Shown here one piece after another: positions 47,751 through 57,418 of a DNA stretch of 64,000 nt. The stretch spans positions 3,132,501 through 3,196,500 of the forward strand of contig JACVVK020000005.1 in the NCBI GenBank assembly GCA_018292915.2, in the 5' to 3' direction. The first letter of the stretch is position 1; every line of letters begins with the position of its first letter. Source of the DNA: Batillaria attramentaria (Eukaryota; Mollusca; Gastropoda; Batillariidae). A program made the position numbers and the translations under genes. The notes under the pieces are model-generated. The model ran no database searches and was not told where the DNA came from. It saw only the letters and a list, made by a program, of their open reading frames with translations.

Positions 47751-47887
47751 CCCCCACCGCCCCTCCCTTCTGTGAAGCTTAGGCCTACCGGGAAATAGCT
47801 TTATTATTGCAAATAGTAGCTGACATGTGCACGTGCATGTGCTACATCAGTTTCAGTGCCATAGCTCGTCGCGTTAGTTGTTGGTGT

Positions 47888-47956
<69 letters not shown>

Positions 47957-47968
47957 CGCGCGCGCGAC
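47888..47968. repeat. (GT)n(GC)n tract
   Basis: A GT run passing into about ten GC units, a strictly alternating purine-pyrimidine tract with Z-DNA potential. 47,970-48,950 beyond it shows no gene. Confidence 0.9.
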
Positions 47969-48951
47969 TTGTATTAGTTAGTCATTTGACAGTTTCCGAG
48001 AACGTCGATGAATATCGAACGTCCGCGTTGCCTGCCTGATAACTAATGATGCTTTGATCCCCGCGTATCTCCGTGTTCCGGTTAGCTAGTCAAACGGAAC
48101 TTACTTCATTCAGGAACAACCGTGGGGTGTGGCAGCCGCTGTGATTAATGGACTAATATTCACACGTGACTTTAGGGGAAAAAAAATCAAGGCCTGTGTT
48201 CTCACGGGTGTTAATTAAGATGGCGGAGAGTCTTTCCGATGCCACCCAGATCCAAACGTTTTAGGCCGATTGCTCTCAGTGAAAGAAACATGTCCGAAAT
48301 GTGAGCACGCACACGTATCAGCGTTGCAAGTCGATTTTTTAAAAAAATTTTGTTTTGTTTTTGTAATTGATACACAGAAAAGGTTTCGCTCAGAAAACCC
48401 GAAATCCAGTAAACAGTAGCGCCCGGAGTGTCAAAACATGAGCGGCACCAGAAAAACTCCTTGGATTTCGGTTTGTTTGTGTCAGAGAAAGCGTCCATTC
48501 ATCAACCAGAAAACGGGATTTCCACTGACCAACTTACTACAGTGCGAAGACGTGTACATGCTTACGTTTCAAACGCATGAGAGCTGTCGTTGTCAACACT
48601 GACTTTTGAGTCGGAGCAGCAGCAGGAAAAATACCCTCCCCGCCGTTTTGACTGACCCCCCGCACGGTGGTTCAGCCACTCACAACCAAAACAACAGCTT
48701 GCACCTTTCCAGCTGTGTTGCGGAAAATCGACCCTGTGCACAGCTGGCACTGAAAAAAATATAAACAAACTCGCCAGTTGAGCAATCATGAGCCATGAAA
48801 GTAGCGGGCGAGTCAGTGGTGCCAAGTGCACTGAACTGGGCGCCCAAACGTTGTGTACAGGGTGATACTGAGTGATGAACTGGTGTAACTGAGCGTTGAC
48901 CTTTGACTTTGAAAGTATGATATCCTCCAAATTTTGGCTGCACACAATGAC

Positions 48952-49000
48952 GCGCGCGCGCGCGCGCGCGCACACACACACACACTGACACACACACACT

Positions 49001-49070
<70 letters not shown>

Positions 49071-49123
49071 TTGACAGTGTCATAGGAATAGATTTGTTTC
49101 CTCTCATAGCCTGGGCGGGTGCC

Positions 49124-49167
<44 letters not shown>

Positions 49168-49214
49168 CTGAGTGTCATAGTAATAGATTTGTTTCCTCTC
49201 ATAGGGCGGGTGCC

Positions 49215-49290
<76 letters not shown>
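48952..49290. repeat. (CG)n/(CA)n array with a duplicated 60-bp spacer
   Basis: CG then CA runs separated twice by nearly the same spacer (about 49,066-49,124 and 49,162-49,217: GAATAGATTTGTTTCCTCTC and TAATAGATTTGTTTCCTCTC), showing duplication of a CA-plus-spacer unit. Confidence 0.85.
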
Positions 49291-49292
<2 letters not shown>

Positions 49293-49611
49293 CCCTAACA
49301 GTTTCTTCTTTTTTTTTTTTCTTTTTTCCCTAACAGTTTCTTAGTATTGAACTGTTTTAGTCCTTGCTCAGAATATTCTGTTAAAACTAGACTGAATGGG
49401 CAGACCATTTGGTCCGTGTCTTATGACCCATTACGGTGGTTCTGTTGTTGTTGTTGTTTGTGTTTAGTTTTGTGGTTTTTTTGGGTTGTTTTTTTTGTCG
49501 TTTTTAAAAAAATGAGACTGCAGATTGCTGTTAATGCTGACATCCTCATCCCGAGAAAAACGAACGTATACAATGAAAAAAGTCTGGGGTACAGTACTCC
49601 GCTTCGAGCTT

Positions 49612-50958
49612 TCAAACAGATGTCTCCTTGTATTTCGATGCGGCGTCCTTGGGCATCGGGCGTCTAGCTGGTAAGCGGGAGTATATCGATCGGTCGACTT
49701 CTGACGAATATTTCTTTTTCCCGGTATCGGTACAAGACATACCGAAAGTTGCAAATGGGTCGAGAACAAATGAAGTACTAGAGACGGAAGTACACAGACG
49801 ACCCTCGTTTGTGCTGTCCCTCGTGGTCGATTCAGTCGAGCTGTAAGTTCGTATCCGCCAGTCTCGCCTCATGAGGTCACATCGGACGAAGCTGCCGGCC
49901 TTTCTCAGTTCGTCTGACACGTTAGTGACTGTAGTGTCGCCAGGATGATAACGGTCACGGCTAGCTTGTGTCCCGCCTGGCATATCGCCCCTCTCGGCGA
50001 CTTGTGCGGAACTGTCGGTCCTTTTGCTGTTGAGTGTCGCTGCAGACTGGTCCTTGTACACTGTCGGCATGGTGTCCAGTTGGATGGCGGCTGCAACACT
50101 CGCGCAGCACATGTCCGCGAAAGCGTCTCTTATCTTACTGTTCTTTAAAGTGTAAATAAACGGGTTCATGAAGGAGTTGGCGTGGCTCAGCACAATGGCG
50201 AAGAGAAGCACTTCAACCCGAGGTGATTTTTCCGGCGCGAACACAGAGATGCAGTTTAAAACGTGGAGGGGCATCCAACAGACAGTGAACACTGAAATGA
50301 TGGTTAGCATAGCTTTCGCCCCGTTGGCCGCGTTGCGTATATTACGCATCTTCCTGTTCGTTTCCAGCTTTCGCATGACTCGGAAGATGTAGGCATACGC
50401 GCCGAACATCAAGACGAGCAGGGGGAGGTTGATGCCGAAGAAGATCATGTACACCATGTAGTACATGCTTATGACGAAGATAAAAGCACAGTAGCCTTTG
50501 AAGTTCTCTTCCCCCTTGTTCCATCCCATGACGGGCACGAGTCCTATTAGAATGGCTACGACCCAGCCCGCAGCAGAAATATAAAAGGCTCGGCGTACGT
50601 TCATCTCTTTTGTGTAAAGTACCGGATGGCAGATGGCCAGGTAACGGTCGAGAGTCACAGCCACCATACTGAGGAGGGAGATGTTGGTGATGAGAATCAC
50701 AACCGAGTTGAGCAGAAGGCAGCCGTGGAAGTTGTGCGGCCAGCCCCAGTAGGAGAGGATGACCGAGGGAGGCACGAGAATCCCCACCAAGAGGTCAGCG
50801 CTCGCCAGGCTGGCAAAGAAGTAATACTGGGCCTTGTGAAGGGCTTCTGTGCGGACTATGGCCAGTAAAACCAGCGCGTTGTTGAGGATGACTATCACAC
50901 CAACGACAATTTCCGATGTCACGTAGGCGTAGTCGGTGAGAGTGATCGCCCGGCCCAT
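49612..50958 (-). CDS. Adenosine-receptor-type class A GPCR, copy 1 (intronless)
   Basis: A single-exon 448-codon frame for a seven-helix plasma-membrane receptor with a very short N-terminus. Class A landmarks by residue: N27 (1.50), D55 (2.50), C80 paired with C157, DRY at 104-106, W132, CWMP at 227-230 and NPFIY at 265-269. Adenosine-contact positions known from human A2A are kept: T91 (3.36), a Phe two residues after the loop-2 Cys (F159), W228, H232 (6.52), N235 (6.55), S258 and H259 (7.42-7.43). The A2A Glu after that Phe is Ile here; human A3 has Val at that position. Helix 7 reads AIVLSHANSFMNPFIY, close to the A2A sequence. The C-tail is Ser/Thr-rich with CC near the membrane end. 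The ATG lies just after a leader shared with the other two copies. Ligand and G-protein are inferred, not shown. Confidence 0.88.
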   Translation of the reverse strand: MGRAITLTDYAYVTSEIVVGVIVILNNALVLLAIVRTEALHKAQYYFFASLASADLLVGILVPPSVILSYWGWPHNFHGCLLLNSVVILITNISLLSMVAVTLDRYLAICHPVLYTKEMNVRRAFYISAAGWVVAILIGLVPVMGWNKGEENFKGYCAFIFVISMYYMVYMIFFGINLPLLVLMFGAYAYIFRVMRKLETNRKMRNIRNAANGAKAMLTIISVFTVCWMPLHVLNCISVFAPEKSPRVEVLLFAIVLSHANSFMNPFIYTLKNSKIRDAFADMCCASVAAAIQLDTMPTVYKDQSAATLNSKRTDSSAQVAERGDMPGGTQASRDRYHPGDTTVTNVSDELRKAGSFVRCDLMRRDWRIRTYSSTESTTRDSTNEGRLCTSVSSTSFVLDPFATFGMSCTDTGKKKYSSEVDRSIYSRLPARRPMPKDAASKYKETSV

Positions 50959-51416
50959 GGCGTTACGATCCGAACAACGTCCAAACGCTGAGCACTGTGA
51001 GAATTGAACACGAGAGTAATCTGTGTTGTGTGGTGGAACAGACCAAGCTCACGGTCTACGCCTTTGTCGCACGGACTGTTTTGCAAGATGAAACTGGTTT
51101 CATGATTGAAGCCAGGGGCTGTGCAAGTATTGTCAGTATCTGAACGCGCTTGCTGAAGCTGAGTTGAGAGGTTTCTCTACTGTCACACTCACGCTGCTGA
51201 TGTCAGCAGAAAATCACTCACGGGTCACTTGTGCACCAGGGAGCAGCGGAATCGTTTTGGTACGGCTGTCGCAGAAATGTTGGCACTCGCCCGCAGTCTC
51301 ATGATTCATATATTTCGTGCAAGCCTCTTATCTCTGTCTTTGCTCGTAAATATGACGGTGTAGCTTGTTGACGTCAGATTGTGTTCATTGACGTTTGCGT
51401 CATTCGCTTACGTCAA
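50959..51416 (-). promoter_or_regulatory. Upstream region of receptor copy 1 with shared blocks and CRE sites
   Basis: Three blocks recur upstream of the other copies. The first is the leader just before the ATG (plus strand CGTTACGATCCGAAC, then GTCCAAACGCTGAG). The second is TCAGCAGAAAATCACTCA at 51,203-51,220. The third is GGCTGTCGCAGAAAT at about 51,264. A perfect CRE TGACGTCA lies at 51,369-51,376 and a variant TTACGTCA near 51,409. Confidence 0.5.
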
Positions 51417-51570
51417 ATGAAATTCTCTCCTCCCCCCCTCTCTCTCTCTCAGTGTCTCTCTCTCTCTGTGTCTCTCTCATCAGAAAAAAATAAACCCACC
51501 AAAATATTCGATTGCTTTTCCTATTCAAAGGAAGACATTTTGTCTAACGAAGTTTGTTGTTGTTAATTTT

Positions 51571-51575
<5 letters not shown>

Positions 51576-51656
<81 letters not shown>
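51576..51656. repeat. (GT)n microsatellite ending in (GC)n
   Basis: About 80 bp of GT and then a short GC run, between receptor copies 1 and 2. Confidence 0.95.
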
Positions 51657-51658
<2 letters not shown>

Positions 51659-52214
51659 CGCGCGCGCGCTTTAATCAGCCGAATGTTTGAACTTCATTTC
51701 AGTATCAGTATCGTGAAGACAAAAGAAGCAGTGAGAAACAAACGGTAGTCCGACAAGGCATCCTCCACATCCAAGATGCTAGTATCCAGAGAACTACTGC
51801 AGAATTCGTCTACACTTTAACCTGCCCAATTTAAACGTGGACCGTCACTCCAGGTTAAGCCAAGAAGCCATTCAAAGAGGGAATGGTCAGGTTCTCTCCA
51901 AGGTCCAGTCCACATTTTCTGCCTCGTCAGTGAGATGTCAAGTGCATTGCGTTTATCCAGCCAGATGGAAACGTACTCGATACCGATTTTTTTTTTTTTT
52001 TTTAATGTTGATCTTGACCGTGCGTTCCGCGCAGTTCTCTGCGCCTTTCGTTGACTGCGTGAAACAGTGACATGTCAACATGAAGCACTTAGAGCCTCTG
52101 TGTTCGTAACGCCGTTCAGATGGGACAACGGCCGCTTTCGAAGCTGTAAGGCCAGACAGAAGGATGTTTCATCTAGCAGTCGCGACTGTTTTCGTGACTT
52201 TGTACCTTCTAATA

Positions 52215-52335
52215 TATTGTCGGCCCGAATGAGCGGTGCCACATGCGAGAAACAAATATTCTTCGCCACGAGTGGGAGTCGAACCTGACCTCTGGCATTG
52301 GTGACACAGTCTTAACCACTGGACCACCGACAGCC
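52215..52335 (-). repeat. Family C SINE fragment
   Basis: The tRNA-like head on the minus strand (GTGGTCCAGTGGTTAAGACTG, then CAGGTTCGACTCCC) with a short piece of body. Confidence 0.65.
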
Positions 52336-52436
52336 CTAATTTTGCATGAGAGTGTATTACTTCAGCTTCTTCGCGTTCTTCATGTCCTCCTTTGTTTGTT
52401 TTTACTACTTTATTATCCGTTTTTGGAAATTTGAGC

Positions 52437-52640
52437 TGCTTCTCCAGGGGGAAGTGCGTCGCCGCGGTGCACCGCCATCCAATACCCATCCTTTTTTTTC
52501 TTCAATTTTTGCTGGGGGAGGAAAGCCGGATAACCCGGAGAAACCCCGAAGAGCAGCCCGGTAGCCAGGAAAAACCGGTATCATATATCACAAGCTCGAC
52601 ATCGGCTCGAACCCACGCTTCGCCGTGAATGCATCCCTGA
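52437..52640 (-). repeat. Family D SINE abutting the 21-bp minisatellite
   Basis: Same body as 14,180 and 16,212 (plus strand GCTGGGGGAGGAAAGCCGG, then GAGCAGCCCGGTAGCCAGG), with a B-box-like GGGTTCGAGCC on the minus strand. The minisatellite starts about 20 bp further on. Confidence 0.7.
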
Positions 52641-52660
52641 AGTCTTTGATTGTATCTATG

Positions 52661-54054
52661 GATTCTCCGACTGCGACTCTGGATTCTCCGATTGCGACTC
52701 TGGATTCTCCGACTGCGACTCTGGATTTTCCGACTGCGACTCTGGATTCTCCGACTGCGACTCTGTATTCTCCGACTGCGACTCTGGATTCTCCGAATGC
52801 GACTCTGGATTCTTTGACTGCGACTCTGGATTCTCCGACTGCGACTCTGGATTCTCCGACTGCGACTATGGATTCACCAACTGTGGCTATTGATTCTCCG
52901 ACTGCAACTCTGGATTTTCCGACTGCGACTCAAGCTTCTCCGCCTGCGACTCTGGATTCTCCGCCTGCGACTCTGGATTCTCCGCCTGCGACTCTGGATT
53001 CTCCGCCTGCGACTCAGGATTCTCCGACTGCAACTCTGGATTTTCCGACTGTGACTCAAGATTCTCCGACTGCGACCCTGGATTCTCCGACCGCGACTCT
53101 GGATTCTCCGACTGCGACCCTGGATTCTCCGCCTTCGACTCTGGATTCTCCGACTGCGACTCTTGATTCTCCGACTGCGACTCTGGATTCTCCGACTGCG
53201 ACTCAAGATTCTCCGAATGCGACTCTGGATTCTCCGACTGCGACTCTTGATTCTCCGAATGCGACTCTGGATTCTCCGACTGCGACTCAAGCTTCTCCGC
53301 CTGCGACTCTGGATTCTCCGCCTTCGACTCTGGATTTTCCGACTGCGACTCTGGATTCTTCGACTGCGACTCAAGCTTCTCCGACTGCGACTCAAGCTTC
53401 CCGACTGCGACTCAAGCTTCCCGCCTGCGACCCTGGATTCTCCGCCAGCGACTCTGGATTCTCCGACTGCGACTCTGGATTCTCCGACTGCAACTCTGGA
53501 TTCTCCGACTGCGACTCTTGATTCTCCGACTGCAACTCTGGATTTTCCGACTGCGGCTCAGGATTCTCCGACTGCGACCCTAGATTCTCCGACCGCGACT
53601 CTGGATTCTCCGACTGCGACTCTTGATTCTTCGACTGCGGCTCTGGATTCTCCGACTGCGACTATGGATTCACCAACTGTGACTATTGATTCTCCGACTG
53701 CGACTCTGGAATCTCCGACTGCGACTCTGGATTCTCCGCCTGCGACTCTGGATTTTCCGACTGCGACTCTGGATTCTCCGCCTGCGACTCTGGATTCTCC
53801 GACTGCGACTCTGGATTTTCCGACTGCGACTCTGGATTCTCCGACTGCAGCTCTGGATTCTCCGACTGCGACTATGGATTCACCAACTGTAACTATTGAT
53901 TCTCCGACTGCGACTATGGATCCACCAACTGTAACTATTGATTCTCCGACTGCGACTATGGATTCACCAACTGTAACTATTTATTCTCCGACTGCGACTC
54001 CAGCTTCTCCGACTGCGACTCAGGATTCTCCGTCTGCGACTCTGGATTCTGCGT
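52661..54054. repeat. 21-bp minisatellite, about 65 units
   Basis: Units resemble GATTCTCCGACTGCGACTCTG. Variants include GCTTCTCCG units, GATTTTCCG units and a 42-bp higher-order form containing CACCAACTGTAACTATTG (near 52,870-52,900, 53,665-53,700 and three times in 53,870-53,985). Two units near 53,391-53,430 lack one T each, shifting the frame. Because 21 is a multiple of three, the array is open in several frames. The plus frame reads repeated DSPTATL; the minus frame NPESQSE is used by the neighbouring receptor gene. Confidence 0.95.
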
Positions 54055-55275
54055 TCCAGGAATCTGTAATTTCACTGGATCGGCTGCTGACGAATGTTTT
54101 TTACGGAACCGAATGTTTTCCCCGGTGTCAGCGCCGGCGTCCTCTGTTAACGCGGCAACGATGCTCGTGCGAATCATGTTGACAAAGGTGCTGGGGATTG
54201 TGGCTGCTTCCTCCTCCTCAGCTGGGGTCAGGGTGTCGGCATTTTTCACATCTTCTTTTCTGATCTCGGCGACTTCAGACGGCTCCGCAGGCTGTGTGAC
54301 GACGATTCTGACGCCGGCCGTATTCAACTGGTTGGTAGTGCTAACTGTCTGGAGTGACGGCGACGCTGATACTGATGTCACGACTACCGACGAGGGTTCT
54401 ATTCTGATGGCGCTTGCAAACCTCTCGCAGAAAAGGTCTGCGAAGGCGTCTCTTATCCGGGCATTTCTTAAACTGTAAATAAACGGGTTCATGAAGGAGT
54501 TTGCGTGGCTAAGCACGATAAAAGCAAGCAGCACTTGGAACCTAGGCGACAAATGCTGCGCGAACAAAGAGATGGTGTTTAGAATGTGTAGGGGGATCCA
54601 GCAGATGAAGAACACCAGGACAATGGTTAGCATAGTTTTGGCCCCGCGTGTCGCGGAGCTGTCGCCTTTCCCCTTCCTGTTGGCTTCTAGCTTGCGGATG
54701 GCAGTGAAGATGTAGGCATACACACAGCCCATGAAGATGAGCAGTGGGAGGTTGATGCCGAGGAAGATCATGTACACCATGTAGTCCATGCATATAACAA
54801 AGATAAAAGCACAGTAGCCTTTGAAGTTCTCTTCCCCCTTGTTCCATCCCATGACGGGCGCGAGTCCCAGGGTAATAGCTATGAACCAGGCCACCGCAAC
54901 AATATAAAAGGCACGGCGTACGTTCATGTCTTTTGTGTAAAGTACCGGATGGCAGATGGCCAGGTAACGGTCGAAAGTCACAGCCACCATACTGAGGAGG
55001 GAGATGTTGGTGATGAGAACCACAGTCGAGTTGAGCAGAAGGCAGCCGTGGAAGTTTTGCGGCCAGCCCCAGTAGGAGAGGATGACTGAGGGAGGCACGA
55101 GAATCCCCACCAAGAGGTCAGCGCTCGCCAGGCTGGCAAAGAACACATACTGGGCCTTGTGAAGGGATGCACTGCGGACTATGGCCAGTAAAACCAGCGT
55201 GTTGCTGAAAATGACTATCACACCAACTATACATTCCGACGACACGTAGACATAGTCTGTGAGAGTGAGCGCCAT
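53977..55275 (-). CDS. Adenosine-receptor-type class A GPCR, copy 2, with minisatellite-encoded C-terminus
   Basis: A single-exon 432-codon frame, clearly a paralogue of copy 1 (same lengths in all loops up to helix 7). Landmarks: N25 (1.50), D53 (2.50), T89 (3.36), DRY 102-104, W226, H230 (6.52), N233 (6.55), S256-H257 and NPFIY. All main adenosine-contact residues of copy 1 are retained. The long cytoplasmic tail has Ser/Thr- and Glu-rich stretches and ends in about 3.4 heptads of the NPESQSE type (NPESQTE, NPESQSE, KLESQSE, NK, stop). These heptads are read from the 21-bp minisatellite. The stop comes from a variant unit (AATAAATAG on the minus strand). The start is chosen by alignment with copy 1. 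Confidence 0.87.
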   Translation of the reverse strand: MALTLTDYVYVSSECIVGVIVIFSNTLVLLAIVRSASLHKAQYVFFASLASADLLVGILVPPSVILSYWGWPQNFHGCLLLNSTVVLITNISLLSMVAVTFDRYLAICHPVLYTKDMNVRRAFYIVAVAWFIAITLGLAPVMGWNKGEENFKGYCAFIFVICMDYMVYMIFLGINLPLLIFMGCVYAYIFTAIRKLEANRKGKGDSSATRGAKTMLTIVLVFFICWIPLHILNTISLFAQHLSPRFQVLLAFIVLSHANSFMNPFIYSLRNARIRDAFADLFCERFASAIRIEPSSVVVTSVSASPSLQTVSTTNQLNTAGVRIVVTQPAEPSEVAEIRKEDVKNADTLTPAEEEEAATIPSTFVNMIRTSIVAALTEDAGADTGENIRFRKKHSSAADPVKLQIPGTQNPESQTENPESQSEKLESQSENK

Positions 55276-55570
55276 GTGGGTACGATTCGGACTTCGCCCA
55301 AGCGCTGAATACCGTTGAGACTACACATGTGACGGTGGTGTTCGAAAAGAAAGTGCTCTCATGATTGGACCCAGAGGTAAAGCTAATCCGAGCAGTGTCG
55401 GCAGTGGTAGTAGCACCTGTTCGCGCTTGAAATACTCGAACAGACTTCAGAAGTTTCTCTTGCAAACTGACGTGTTTTTTATCAGCAGAAAATCACTCAT
55501 GGGTCATGCAGACCTCCCCGCAAGGGATTCTTTTCGGTACAAGGCTGTCGCAGAAATTGGTGACGTCTAG
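55276..55570 (-). promoter_or_regulatory. Upstream region of receptor copy 2
   Basis: Contains the shared leader (GTACGATTCGGACTTC, then GCCCAAGCGCTGAA), TCAGCAGAAAATCACTCA at 55,482-55,499 and GGCTGTCGCAGAAAT near 55,543, in the same order and spacing as in copy 1. A TGACGTCT near-CRE follows at about 55,560. Confidence 0.5.
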
Positions 55571-55686
55571 ACAGAATGTCTGGCTTCATGCGTCATTTCT
55601 GGCTCATTTGTGATTTACTCTAATTCTGACAGTGACGTAGATCTATACGAAGTCTGACCGAGAGCGTGCCATCCGTCCGTCCGTCC

Positions 55687-55732
<46 letters not shown>

Positions 55733-55734
55733 AC

Positions 55735-55767
<33 letters not shown>
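55687..55767. repeat. (GT)n microsatellite with one interruption
   Basis: Two GT tracts joined by GCACG, between receptor copies 2 and 3. 55,770-56,600 holds nothing I recognise. Confidence 0.95.
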
Positions 55768-55768
<1 letters not shown>

Positions 55769-56600
55769 CAAGATTTTAGGAGATTGCGACAATACTTCAG
55801 GAGTTATCGCCCTTTCGGTAAAAGTCGGTTGTCAGTCGTTTTCAAGCGCCGTGAAAGTTGCCCAGATCGCTTCATAGTTTGGCTGTCGGTAGCCTGAATA
55901 CGGACTTTGAATAGATAAAAGTTTGGAAGTGGTAGCTCTCATACTTTTGACGTAAACCACACCTCATTTGAAAGCGAAGGTGGGTCCGTTTTAGATCTCA
56001 AAATCGCTTTTACTGTGTTGATATACTATGTCTGTGCTGTCGGGAAAAAAATAATAATAAAAAAAATTACCGCAGCCGTTGTCTAAAGTTGAAAGTATTT
56101 GTGCACCAGGTACATTTCCCCCACAAACCACACGCTTCATAACGATCGAAGAACGAAGGACGCGCTTTATGAGCGTCATTTTGCCGACGTCATATTTGAT
56201 TGAATCACCCCATGAAGTTACCTGAATGTCTGTAATTTAACTTTTATGAACCACAGATACATACAACACACACAGCACAAAACTGTCAGGCACTGTAACA
56301 GTCTTGTCTTGTTTAATCCCAGTGAGTGGTTTGTTCGTTGGTTGTACGCCGGTTTAGCGGGGTTTTATTTTATTTATTTTTTTTGTTCACCACATGAGCG
56401 TGAAATCAAAGTCGAGTCAACGATTAGTCAACAGTCAATTGCTTGACTCCTAGTTGGGTTTCTAAATCACGAGCCGTGCGTTAATTGTCCGACGGTTTGG
56501 GTTGGAAGCTAAAAGAACTCGTTTCTCTTAGTATTAAGACTTACCTGTGGTTCTGAGGTTTACCAGTGTAGTCTTTGCGACATTTCACGTCAGTGTTTGC

Positions 56601-56603
<3 letters not shown>

Positions 56604-56668
<65 letters not shown>
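56604..56668. repeat. (GT)n microsatellite
   Basis: About 32 GT units; a (CT)n run follows at 56,757-56,792. Confidence 0.95.
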
Positions 56669-56669
<1 letters not shown>

Positions 56670-56821
56670 GCAGTTTCGAAGATATCCTGCCAGGACTTGC
56701 ACCCAAACAGAAATGAGTATGACCATTACGGCAGTCGTTATATGTGTTGGTTATTGCTCTCTCTCTCTCTCTCTCTCTCCCTCTCTCTCTCTGCAGGTTG
56801 AAACAGACTATCATAAACACG

Positions 56822-57376
56822 GTCAGCATCATCATGACAGTTTCTGGACGATGCTGTCATCACCACTGTTATCGTCATTCTGCACGCTCCTGTCAGCGCT
56901 TTATCGTCATCATTATGACACATTCTGTACGCTGCTGTCATCACCACTGTTACCGTCATTATGACACAGTCTGCACGCTCTTGTCATCACTGTTATTTCA
57001 TCATTATGACACATGCGGGACGCTGCTGTTATAATCATTGTTATAGTGGTTATGACACAGTCTGCACGCTGCTGTCATCATCACTGTTTTCGTCATCATT
57101 ATGACATTCTGGATGCTGCTGCCATCATCACTGTTGTCGTCATTGTGACAGTTTGGACGCTGCTGTCATCATTACCCTTACCGTCTTGATTATGACACAA
57201 TCTGGACGCTACTGCCATCATCACTGTTACCGTCATTATTCTGACACAGTCTGGACGCTGCGCCATGATCCCGTTTATTGTCATAATGACAGTTGTGTCA
57301 TAATGACACATTCTGCACGCTGCCGTCATCATCATCGTTATGGGCATCGTGACACGTACACTCTGGACGCTGCCCG
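56822..57376. repeat. Diverged minisatellite of about 50 bp, roughly 11 units
   Basis: Units contain GGACGCTGCTGTCATCATC, then ACTGTTACCGTCATTATGACA, with many substitutions and length changes. The array ends about 45 bp from the stop codon side of receptor copy 3, so it probably lies in or beyond its 3' UTR. Confidence 0.8.
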
Positions 57377-57418
57377 TGCACTCGGCGGCTGGTAGGTTGG
57401 GCTTTCCTCAGAAAAGCG

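Noticed and set aside
52661..54054. CRISPR-like array
   Set aside because: Units are contiguous 21-mers without spacers, in an intron-bearing animal genome; it is a minisatellite.
52625..54182. 298- and 339-codon plus-strand frames made of DSPTATL repeats
   Set aside because: The 21-bp unit keeps frames open by its length alone, the frame shifts at 20-bp units, and there is no non-repeat domain, promoter or start context.
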